This document shows positions 51,044 through 59,028 of a stretch of 64,000 nucleotides of DNA, one piece after another. Each line of letters opens with the position of its first letter. Position 1 is the first letter of the stretch. The position numbers and the translations under genes are program-made. This DNA comes from Halopseudomonas sabulinigri (GTDB taxonomy: Bacteria; Pseudomonadota; Gammaproteobacteria; Pseudomonadales; Pseudomonadaceae), in NCBI GenBank assembly GCA_011053055.1, contig DRHT01000031.1:186001-250000 (forward strand). Direction: 5' to 3'. The notes beneath the pieces were generated by a model. That model did not search any database. It was given only the letters and a program-made list of their open reading frames with translations, and was not told the DNA's origin.

Positions 51044-52222
51044 TTACTGGAGCCCAAGAATATTGCGGGAGATGACGTTCAGCTGAACCTCGGTAGTGCC
51101 ACCCTCAATGGAGTTGCCCTTGGAGCGCAGCCAATTACGCGGAATCGCGCCCTCGCGGTGCGCTTCTCCTTCCCAGACCAGCCCGTCACTGCCATGCAGT
51201 GCTACCAGCAGTTCCTGCCGACGCTTATTCAACTCAGTCCCGTAATACTTGAGCATGGCTGACGCCGCGCCCACACCTTGCCCCGACTTGGCTTCATCCA
51301 GTACTCGCTCAGCAGTCAGCGCAAAAGCTGCCGCGTCCAGATCCCAGCGCACGATTTCACCGCGCAGCATGTCATCGGCCAACTTGCCGCCATCCAGGCC
51401 TATGCATTCCACAGCGACCTGCGACAAAGTCTTTTGGCCGGAAGCCGTGCGACCCATACCGCCAATCATTTCGCGTTCATGGGTCAGCAGGTACTTGGCA
51501 ATAGTCCAGCCTGCGTTGATTTCGCCAACCACCTGACTCTTCTCAACCCGCACATCATCCAGAAAGCTTTCGCAGAAGGGCGAGTTACCGGAGATCAACT
51601 TGATGGGTTTGGTGCTGACGCCAGGCGTAGCCATGTCAAACAGCACCAAAGTGATACCCAGCTGCTTCTTGGCATCAGGATTGGTACGCACCAGACAGAA
51701 CATCCAGTCAGCCTTGTCGGCATAGGAGGTCCAGATTTTTTGGCCGTTGACGATGTAATGATCGCCCTCGTCCACTGCACGAGTCTGCAGGCCGGCCAGG
51801 TCAGAACCCGCACCCGGCTCGCTGTAGCCCTGACACCAGCGAATTTCGCCACGCACAATCGCCGGCAAATGCTGGCGTTTGAGCTCTTCAGAGCCAAATT
51901 TGAGAATCGCCGGACCAATCATCCACACACCAAAGCTGGACAGCGCGGGCCGTGCACTGATGCGCGCCAGCTCCTCACGCAACACCTTGTGCTCCTCCTG
52001 CGAGAGGCCACCACCGCCGTACTCAGACGGCCAGTCAGGCGCGGTCCAGCCCTTAGCGGCCATGCGCTCAAGCCAGAGCTTTTGGTCGTTACTTTCAAAC
52101 GTAAAGTTGCGACCACCCCAGCACTGGTCACTTTCCTTAGTGATGGGCTTACGCATGCTTGGCGGGCAGTTTTCATCCAGCCAGGCGCGAGTTTGTTGAC
52201 GGAAGGCATCAAGATCGGCCAC
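51044..52222 (-). CDS. Acyl-CoA dehydrogenase (FadE-like, short form B)
   Basis: The 392-residue member has the FAD-site motif QGYSEPGAGSDLAGLQTRAV and a C-terminal SKGNSIEGGTTEVQLNVISRNILGL. The latter is the region that carries the R-x-x-x-x-x-GG and FAD contacts in classical family members. A GTG start at 52222 is preceded by AGGAGA at seven bases. It is the first gene of a two-gene unit with the next dehydrogenase, and lies just after an AraC regulator reading the same way. Confidence 0.9.
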   Translation of the reverse strand: MADLDAFRQQTRAWLDENCPPSMRKPITKESDQCWGGRNFTFESNDQKLWLERMAAKGWTAPDWPSEYGGGGLSQEEHKVLREELARISARPALSSFGVWMIGPAILKFGSEELKRQHLPAIVRGEIRWCQGYSEPGAGSDLAGLQTRAVDEGDHYIVNGQKIWTSYADKADWMFCLVRTNPDAKKQLGITLVLFDMATPGVSTKPIKLISGNSPFCESFLDDVRVEKSQVVGEINAGWTIAKYLLTHEREMIGGMGRTASGQKTLSQVAVECIGLDGGKLADDMLRGEIVRWDLDAAAFALTAERVLDEAKSGQGVGAASAMLKYYGTELNKRRQELLVALHGSDGLVWEGEAHREGAIPRNWLRSKGNSIEGGTTEVQLNVISRNILGLQ

Positions 52223-52363
52223 AGGTATTCTCCTTGTTATTGGATAGGTAACAGAACACAGCAGGCGACCAAGATACTCCGCGCAGCGATGCGGGTGGGC
52301 CGCCTTTGGTCGGCGGAATGAGTACCCATTAACATGATTGATAGCGCACCACGCGCAAGCGGC

Positions 52364-53395
52364 TCAGCCAGCGTCACGCTGTTGTCGATAACGCCGCGGC
52401 GGCATGCCCTTCCAGCGCTTGAACGCATGGATAAAATTGGACAGCTCGCCATACCCCAGACGCTGGGCCACCGTTTCCAAAGGCAGCCCCTCAACGGCCA
52501 GTAACTCTTCAGCCAGGGCCTGACGGCTTTCATCCAACAACTGACGAAAGCTGATCTGCTCAGCCGCCAGTCGTCGTCGCAAGGTGCGCTCACTCATGTG
52601 CAAGCGCTCCGCCAACTGAGGCATGCCTAGCAACCGGCCTGGTTGGCTGAGCAATAACTCGCGCACCTTCGCGGCCAGCCCTGCGCGAGCGCGATGGCGC
52701 TGCAATAATTGTCGGCACTGCGCCTCACACAGCTGCACCGTCGCCGCATTGCCACCTGCGAGCGGCAGATCGAGCAGCCGCGAACTGAGCTCAATCCGAT
52801 TATGTGGCCCGCCAAATCGGGGCTCGCAACCCAATGTCTGCCGGTAGCGTTTTAACTCATCAGCCCCAGGGCGTGGCAAGCACAGCTCGACCGCGGTAAA
52901 AGGTGATGGCTGCCCGGTGAGTTCTTGCTGGATCAAGGCAATCGCAGCGCAGTCACGTAGCAACACAAAGTCACGCACTGCCTCGGGTACCGCCAGGGCA
53001 TCCAGCTCAAGGAAGGCACGCTCGCCGTCAGTGCGCAGCTCAATACGGCTAAAAGCAAAGGTCAGGTCGAGATAACGCAAGCCGAGTTCCAGCGCCTCGC
53101 GCAGGCTACTGCTGCTGAGCAAGGCGTAGCCCCATATCCCGTAATGCGCCAACTGATAGCGCTGCCCTGCTTCCAGCGCCAGCGTAGTCTGCTGAGGCAA
53201 GGCTTGCAGCAGATTAGCGATAACCTGCAATTCCTGGCTGGCAAGAATCTCCTGCTGGGGATCGGCCAGCGTTAATACGCTTAACCCGGTACCACCCAAA
53301 CACTGATCCAGCGACAGACCCTTATCTGTGCCGAGCTGCGCCAATAGTTGCACACTGGTAATACGCCGGTGTGCGGGCCACAAAGATAAATGCAT
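52364..53395 (-). CDS. AraC-family transcriptional regulator (Arabinose_bd type)
   Basis: The 343-residue protein has the same layout as the regulator at 5.0-6.1 kb: a ligand domain with LEAGQRYQLAHYGIWGYALLSSSS, then a double helix-turn-helix (LAERLHMSERTLRRRLAAEQ, VAQRLGYGELSNFIHAFKRWKG). I choose the ATG at 53395, which starts HLSLWPAHRR; an in-frame ATG at 53491 would put 32 unrelated residues in front. It diverges from the monooxygenase-esterase pair and is probably their activator. Confidence 0.9.
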   Translation of the reverse strand: MHLSLWPAHRRITSVQLLAQLGTDKGLSLDQCLGGTGLSVLTLADPQQEILASQELQVIANLLQALPQQTTLALEAGQRYQLAHYGIWGYALLSSSSLREALELGLRYLDLTFAFSRIELRTDGERAFLELDALAVPEAVRDFVLLRDCAAIALIQQELTGQPSPFTAVELCLPRPGADELKRYRQTLGCEPRFGGPHNRIELSSRLLDLPLAGGNAATVQLCEAQCRQLLQRHRARAGLAAKVRELLLSQPGRLLGMPQLAERLHMSERTLRRRLAAEQISFRQLLDESRQALAEELLAVEGLPLETVAQRLGYGELSNFIHAFKRWKGMPPRRYRQQRDAG

Positions 53396-53490
53396 AGTGT
53401 TTGTCCGAAAATCACAACTCTTTGACCGACTATGCCATAAACCGACCGCCAAGCAAGCGCTAAGATGTTGTTCAGCAATAGGAGAAAACA

Positions 53491-54969
53491 ATGCACAAAA
53501 ACAACAACTCCAGCAGCCCGGTACTCAGCGCCATCATCATCGGCAGCGGTTTCGGCGGCACCGGCATGGCAATCCAGCTGGATCAGGCTGGCATCAGCGA
53601 TTTTCTGATTCTGGAGAAAGCCGACGAAGTCGGCGGCACCTGGCGTGACAACCATTACCCGGGCTCTGGCTGCGACGTGCCCTCCCATTTGTATTCCTAC
53701 TCGTTCGAACCACGCACCGACTGGCCGCACAAATACGCGCGCCAGCCAGATATTCACGCTTACATAAAACACTGTGTGAACAAGTACAACCTGCGTTCAC
53801 GCCTGCGTTTGGGTTGCGAGATCACCAGCGCTCAGTTCGATGAACAAGAGGGACTTTGGCGCCTGAACAGCGCAACGGGCGACGAGTTGCGTTGCCGCGC
53901 GCTGATCACCGCTTGCGGCCAACTGAACCGACCGCTGATGCCACAGCTGGAAGGGCTTGAAGACTTCAGCGGCCCCGCCTTCCACTCCGCCCGCTGGCAG
54001 CATGATGTCGACTTAAGCGGTAAACACGTAGCAGTCATCGGCACCGGCGCCTCGGCTATTCAGTTCGTGCCGCAAATAGTGCCGCAGGTGGCGAGTCTCG
54101 CGCTGTTTCAACGCAGCGCGCCCTATGTGATCCCCAAGGATGACCGCCAATACGACGACAATAAACGCGCTCGGCTCGCCCGCTTCGGTTGGCTCCACCA
54201 GCTCGATCGCGTCTGGCAATATTGCACCCACGAGGTGCGCGCTCTCGGCTTCGTCTACTTTCCGAAGCTCGTGAAGCAGACTGAAAAAGTCGCACTCAAC
54301 CACATGCGCAAGCAGATCACCGATCCGCAGAAGCGCGCCGCGTTGACGCCCGACTACCCCATGGGCTGTAAACGTATTCTCATCAGCAACAACTACTACC
54401 CCGCATTAGCCGACGAAAAAGTGGAACTGATAACCGACGCCATCGAACGCGTGGTGCCGGAAGGTGTGCAAACACGCGATGGGCAGCTGCATCCCGCAGA
54501 CGTATTGATCTACGGTACTGGCTTTGCCGCTACCGAGTTTCTCTCGCCGATGCAGATCACCGGCCTGCAGGGCCAGGACTTAAATCATGCTTGGCAAAGT
54601 GGAGCAGAGGCGTACAAAGGCATTTGCATCAGCGGCTTCCCCAACCTCTTCATGTTGTACGGCCCCAACACCAACTTGGGCCACAACTCGATCATCTATA
54701 TGCTCGAAAGCCAGTTCAGCTACATAGTGCAGTGCGTACAAACCCTGCAGCGCAGGCGTTTACGCTACCTCAACGTAAGAGCAGAAGCGCAGTCGAGCTA
54801 CAACCAAGGCATTCAACACACCGCCAAACGCACTGTTTGGGCCCAGGGCTGCAGCAGCTGGTACCTCACCGCCGAAGGCAAACAAACCGTGAACTGGCCC
54901 GGCTTCACCTTTGCCTATCGCCATCTGACCCGTAAACCAAGGTTGACCGATTATGACTGCGTACGTTGA
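53491..54969 (+). CDS. Baeyer-Villiger type flavin monooxygenase
   Basis: The 492-residue protein has two Rossmann motifs, GSGFGGTG (18-25, FAD) and GTGASA (184-189, NADPH). Between them is the BVMO fingerprint F-x-G-x3-H-x3-W as FSGPAFHSARW (159-169), which sets it apart from simple FMOs. Such enzymes insert oxygen next to a ketone to give an ester. GGAGA lies upstream of the ATG. The esterase gene that follows overlaps by 17 bp, giving a ketone-to-ester-to-acid-and-alcohol pair. Confidence 0.92.
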   Translation: MHKNNNSSSPVLSAIIIGSGFGGTGMAIQLDQAGISDFLILEKADEVGGTWRDNHYPGSGCDVPSHLYSYSFEPRTDWPHKYARQPDIHAYIKHCVNKYNLRSRLRLGCEITSAQFDEQEGLWRLNSATGDELRCRALITACGQLNRPLMPQLEGLEDFSGPAFHSARWQHDVDLSGKHVAVIGTGASAIQFVPQIVPQVASLALFQRSAPYVIPKDDRQYDDNKRARLARFGWLHQLDRVWQYCTHEVRALGFVYFPKLVKQTEKVALNHMRKQITDPQKRAALTPDYPMGCKRILISNNYYPALADEKVELITDAIERVVPEGVQTRDGQLHPADVLIYGTGFAATEFLSPMQITGLQGQDLNHAWQSGAEAYKGICISGFPNLFMLYGPNTNLGHNSIIYMLESQFSYIVQCVQTLQRRRLRYLNVRAEAQSSYNQGIQHTAKRTVWAQGCSSWYLTAEGKQTVNWPGFTFAYRHLTRKPRLTDYDCVR

Positions 54970-55933
54970 TCAAAGCTTCAAACACCCAGAGCAGCCCGGC
55001 TTACGCAAATTCCTGCGCAATGTACTGCGGATCTTTTTTCGCGGCTTGATTCGTCCACCTGTGCCGATTGCCGTTCAGCGTGTGGTGTTATCTGCATTTA
55101 CCTGCGCCATGCCACTGGCGCGCGGCGTTAGCCGACGCCGCGAGACGATTGCCAATCGGCCGTGCGAATGGCACCGCCCCGCTGCTGGCGGCGATGGCCG
55201 AGTGATGCTCTACCTGCATGGCGGCGCCTTTATCCTAGGCTCGCCCGCCACCCACCGCAGCCTGTGCTCCGCCCTGGTTAGCCGCGGTCAATGGGATCTT
55301 TGCGCGCTGGATTATCGACTGGCGCCGACCTACCCGAACCCGGCCGCGCGTGATGACTGCGTCGCCGCATACCAAGCGCTGTTAACCCGCGGCTATCGCC
55401 CCGAGCAGATTACCCTCGCCGGAGATTCCGCTGGCGGCAATCTGGTACTGGTGACCGCGCAAAGGCTGCATGCGCTGGGCCTGCCCATGCCGGAGTCTTT
55501 GGTGTGTTTTTCACCCGTAACTGACTTCACCGGTGAGCAACTGCACAACCCGCCTGCCGGAGACCCACTGATACATCCAGACTGGATGGACCTGGCTCGC
55601 GACGCTTACTGCCAGCCCGGACAAGACCGCGCCGATTCGGCCGTCTCACCTCTCAACGGTGAACTTTCGATCTTGCCGCGCTTGCTACTGCAGGTTGGCG
55701 AAGACGAGCTGTTGCTGAATGACAGCTTGCGCCTGGCCGAGCAGGCGCGGGAGCAAGGAGTGCAAGTGCGCTTGGAGCGTTATGAGGAGCTGTGGCATGT
55801 ATTTCAGGCACATACCGGCCTGCTGAAGGCATCCGATCAGGCACTCGATCGTGTGGTGGAGTTTATTCGTTCAGGTGCAACCAATACTGAAATAACCAAT
55901 GCGGACACAACAACGGCAGAGCCGGTGTCGTAA
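54953..55933 (+). CDS. Alpha/beta-hydrolase esterase (HSL family)
   Basis: The 326-residue esterase has the oxyanion-hole motif HGGAF (89-93) and nucleophile Ser159 in GDSAGG. Asp lies in LLQVGEDELLLND and the catalytic His in EELWHVF. This is the hormone-sensitive-lipase group. It overlaps the BVMO gene and would hydrolyse the ester that enzyme makes. It ends in a long hairpin that includes its stop codon. Confidence 0.92.
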   Translation: MTAYVDQSFKHPEQPGLRKFLRNVLRIFFRGLIRPPVPIAVQRVVLSAFTCAMPLARGVSRRRETIANRPCEWHRPAAGGDGRVMLYLHGGAFILGSPATHRSLCSALVSRGQWDLCALDYRLAPTYPNPAARDDCVAAYQALLTRGYRPEQITLAGDSAGGNLVLVTAQRLHALGLPMPESLVCFSPVTDFTGEQLHNPPAGDPLIHPDWMDLARDAYCQPGQDRADSAVSPLNGELSILPRLLLQVGEDELLLNDSLRLAEQAREQGVQVRLERYEELWHVFQAHTGLLKASDQALDRVVEFIRSGATNTEITNADTTTAEPVS

Positions 55934-55972
55934 AAGCAGACAGGCACCCGCGTGGGTGCCTGTCTGCTTTTA
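55931..55972 (+). terminator. Terminator with a perfect 19-bp stem
   Basis: The arms at 55931-55949 and 55954-55972 pair perfectly around GCGT; the stem ends in AAAA/TTTT. The left arm contains the esterase stop codon TAA. Confidence 0.9.
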
Positions 55973-55990
55973 CGGTAAAGAATCGCAGCC

Positions 55991-57445
55991 TCAATCTACC
56001 GACAAATCCACTTCACGGACAAACAGTCGGCCAGCATCGATAGTGCCAGCATCCAGCATTTTCTGCTCTAGCTCTCCGCCCGTGGACCACGTCGCAAAAT
56101 CGTCGTCGTTCAACACACCCAAGTGCTGATCATCGATACGCCACAAACCTTCCATCTTGTCGTGCGGATAATTTGTTTCGACCACCATATCCAGCACCAA
56201 CGTCTTATCTACCGGATAGATACCCACCGCCGCCAGCGCCGCCCAACCACCATCCAGCACTACCTCCTCCAAGGTTTTGCCATTGATGGTCAGACCCAGG
56301 TCGGAGTCCTGCAGCATGCCAGCCTGCAGCGCTACGGTTTCCAGATTGGTACCCGTCGATAAATCAATCCGATAAACCTGCTTCTGCGCATCCGGCGTTA
56401 CACCTGCAGCGCCGTCCGGCCCGCCATACAGGAAGCTGCCATCGCGCTCCAACACCAAAAAGTCGTTCGTGCTCAGCCCGACCATTTCCGAGTTGGAGTT
56501 AGCCGCTTTTTCTTGCTGATACAGATACTGGCCGATCTCACCCGTCGCCAGATCCAACGTCACAATGCGCGTGATGGTGAGCGCGCGAACCGCCTTGGTC
56601 GGCAGGTCCATAGTCGACTGCATCAAGCCCACCAGAGTCTTCTCATCCGGCGTAATAGCCAAACCTTCCATACCGCGATTGGCACGGCGATAAGCAAACT
56701 CCGCCGGCAAATTGAAGCGCGTGCGGGCATCGGCCGAGAAGGGATTAATGCGATCAATTTCTTTGCCGTCAGCGTCAAAATGCACGATGTGCGGGCCGTA
56801 CTCATCACTGACCCAAAAACTACCATCGCGCAGCGCAACCAAGCCTTCACCATCCAGGCCGTAATCATCCAGCTTTATCGGGTTGCTTATCGCATCATAA
56901 GGCTGCGACTGATCTTCCAGCACCGGACTACCATCAGGGTTGTAGGGTGTTTCACCGGTGCCACCCAACGCGGACGTATTCGGCAAACCCGTGATCAATG
57001 TGCCGTCAGGACGCTTGAACAGGATTGTGTCCAGCAGCTCAACGCCACCCGCCTCGCTCAAACGAAAATGACCAATTCGCGGTGTGTAATCCGCTACTGG
57101 AAACGATTTACCCGCCCCGTAGGCGCCGCCGACGAAGTCTGCATTCGGGCCTCGATCGGTCATCGCGTAAAACTCATCCACATTGCTCGGATGAGCCGTC
57201 ATCGCCGAACCATAACCGCCATTGCGCACATCAAAGGTCGCCATCGTTTTGCCGTCGATCAGGTCGTCACGCAGCACGGTAAAGGGCAACTCAACGCCCT
57301 CCTCCGGAAAAGCCGCCAAACGCTCAGCCAGCTCCTGTTCCGGCGTCACTACTGCCTCTTCGTCCTCGTTATCACTATCAGAGTTACAGGCGGTAAGCAG
57401 TGCGCTGCTGAACAGCAACACAGAAAGCACTTTCCAATTGGTCAT
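55991..57445 (-). CDS. Phytase-like (esterase-like) beta-propeller lipoprotein
   Basis: The 484-residue lipoprotein has lipobox LTAC (Cys20). After an acidic linker comes the phytase-like domain also called the esterase-like activity of phytase: NGGYGSAMTAHPSNVDEFYAMTDRGPN, WVSDEYGPHIVHFDADG, and MEGLAITPDEKTL. Members are found on bacterial surfaces and most are of unproven activity. It stands alone between the esterase terminator and the lipoprotein pair. Confidence 0.87.
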   Translation of the reverse strand: MTNWKVLSVLLFSSALLTACNSDSDNEDEEAVVTPEQELAERLAAFPEEGVELPFTVLRDDLIDGKTMATFDVRNGGYGSAMTAHPSNVDEFYAMTDRGPNADFVGGAYGAGKSFPVADYTPRIGHFRLSEAGGVELLDTILFKRPDGTLITGLPNTSALGGTGETPYNPDGSPVLEDQSQPYDAISNPIKLDDYGLDGEGLVALRDGSFWVSDEYGPHIVHFDADGKEIDRINPFSADARTRFNLPAEFAYRRANRGMEGLAITPDEKTLVGLMQSTMDLPTKAVRALTITRIVTLDLATGEIGQYLYQQEKAANSNSEMVGLSTNDFLVLERDGSFLYGGPDGAAGVTPDAQKQVYRIDLSTGTNLETVALQAGMLQDSDLGLTINGKTLEEVVLDGGWAALAAVGIYPVDKTLVLDMVVETNYPHDKMEGLWRIDDQHLGVLNDDDFATWSTGGELEQKMLDAGTIDAGRLFVREVDLSVD

Positions 57446-57596
57446 CAGGCCATCCTTGTTATCACAGGTTTAGCGAGCCCGGCGGCAGCCAGACACAGAA
57501 AACGCGAGATTAAGGATGCAAGGTGACAGCTCGGCGAAGAAATGATGAATATTCGTATGTTATTGATTCAGAAGATCGAGACTACAAGCCGGCTTG

Positions 57597-57620
57597 CCAG
57601 CGGACTTGCAAGCCCGCTGG
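57597..57620. repeat. REP-like imperfect palindrome
   Basis: CCAGCGG and CCGCTGG flank a 10-bp centre that is itself CTTGCAAG-like. To its left AAGCCGGCTT is another palindrome. The GCCGGCTTGCCAGC motif resembles Pseudomonas REP elements. It lies 20 bp beyond the ancestral stop of the frameshifted lipoprotein gene and may also act as its 3' hairpin. Confidence 0.4.
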
Positions 57621-57640
57621 TGGTTGGGTGAACCGCAGGG

Positions 57641-58328
57641 CTACCAGCTGTCGTAGGGGATTGCGTGGCTTTTGAGATACTCCTGCGCTTCGGGGGCCAA
57701 TGGCAGGGCGTAGCGTCCATCAGTCTGCCCCCCCACTGGGACCCTCTGGGACAATTGAACCTTCGAAGCGACCAATTTCCATTGGATCAGAACAGTCCCC
57801 ATTCAACCAAGCCTTCACGATACCGCCCGGAGCCAATCCGAGGGTAATCACCTTCCGATAATCCTGAATATTCTTCCCATCAAATCGGCAATAGGCGTCT
57901 CGAGGAATGATCATCTCGTGTCGTACCCAATCGGGAACATCAACCCGAGCGTTGTAAGTTTGCGGCTCGGCCAGTGATTGCCAACGAACAAATATATGCT
58001 CGGGCAGATCTATCCCCTCCATGGGCCGGGACTTGCCTGCGCCCGGACGTTTAGGCCAACCCGAGGGATTTCCTCGATTGCCCGGTGGATTTTGTATAGA
58101 TGACGTACCACCATGCACCCGCTCATAGGCAAAGCCGCGCTGATCCACCACATCTACGCTTTCTACCCACACCTCCATATAGTTTGGGGTAATCAGCCCA
58201 ATTTCCCACGTGCGATAAGGTAGCTTTGGGGCTGAAAAGCCTTGCGATTTACCTGAACCAACGCAGGCGGCCAGCGCCAACATTACCAGCAGCAACATCA
58301 CAGCATGGAACGAACGGGCCTTCAGCAT
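57641..58328 (-). pseudogene. DUF2931-type lipoprotein, second copy, frameshifted at a C7 tract
   Basis: As it stands the frame stops at 57720 after about 202 residues (lipobox LAAC). Removing one base from the run of seven C at 57728-57734 restores a frame that goes on to a TAG at 57641. That frame reads QTDGRYALPLAPEAQEYL and ends AIPYDSW, matching the intact paralog's QTGGRYALPLDPAAQKYL and EIPFDSW. The gene overlaps the end of that paralog. Start ATG 58328 (GTG 58337 is alternative). Probably an immunity-type lipoprotein, either inactivated, switched by slippage, or miscalled. Confidence 0.8.
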
Positions 58329-58336
58329 TTCAGTCA

Positions 58337-59023
58337 CTACCAGCTATCAAAGGGGATTTCGTGGGTTTCAAGGTATTTCTGAGCGGCGGGATCCAGCGGC
58401 AGCGCATAACGGCCACCGGTTTGACCGCCACTCGGGCCATCAGGATTGATTGTGCCCTCAAAGCGACCGATTTCGATTGGGTCAAGACAGGCACCTGTCA
58501 ACCAAGCCTTTACAATCCCGCCCGGAGCCAAGCCCACCGCGATCGCGTATCGATAAGCAGTTTTATGCTTACCATCTAAGCTGCAGACAGCAGCGTGACC
58601 AGTAACCATTTCTTCGCGAGCCCATGCAGGAATATCAATACGCGCATCGTAGGTCTGCGGCTCGGCCAGTGACTGCCAGCGGACAAATATCTCCTTTGGC
58701 AAATCAATTCCAGTCATCGGACGCGACGCACCTATACCAGGACGGGCAGGCCAGCCAGTAGGATCTCCTTTATTATCCGGTGGGTTCTGTATGGACGAAG
58801 TGCCCCCATGCACTCGCTTAAAGCTAAAACCACGCACATCAACCACGTCTACTGATTCGACCCAAACCTCCATATAATTGGGTGCGCCAAGGCCAATTTC
58901 CCATGTGCGGTAGGGTAAATCCAGAGAGGAGGAACGCGGCCCGCCCCCAGCCCCGCTGCAAGCTACAAGTGCTAGCGCAAGGGTGAAAGCCATCAAGATG
59001 CTACGCATATTTTTTTGCCACAC
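58337..59023 (-). CDS. DUF2931-type lipoprotein, first copy (probable effector immunity protein)
   Basis: The 228-residue lipoprotein has lipobox LVAC near residue 22. The body shares DLPYRTWEIGLGAPNYMEVW, VHGGTSSIQNPP and FVRWQSLAEPQTY with the next gene, so the two are tandem duplicates. It starts at a GTG 5 bp after the effector stop, with GAAGG inside the effector's last codons. Type VI lipase effectors of the Tle families are usually followed by periplasmic lipoprotein immunity genes, and that is the inferred role. No enzyme motif is seen. Confidence 0.82.
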   Translation of the reverse strand: MWQKNMRSILMAFTLALALVACSGAGGGPRSSSLDLPYRTWEIGLGAPNYMEVWVESVDVVDVRGFSFKRVHGGTSSIQNPPDNKGDPTGWPARPGIGASRPMTGIDLPKEIFVRWQSLAEPQTYDARIDIPAWAREEMVTGHAAVCSLDGKHKTAYRYAIAVGLAPGGIVKAWLTGACLDPIEIGRFEGTINPDGPSGGQTGGRYALPLDPAAQKYLETHEIPFDSW

Positions 59024-59028
59024 GATTT

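Noticed and set aside
51278-52321. A 347-codon open frame on the plus strand
   Set aside because: It is antisense to a well-conserved acyl-CoA dehydrogenase, has no ribosome site and resembles no family.
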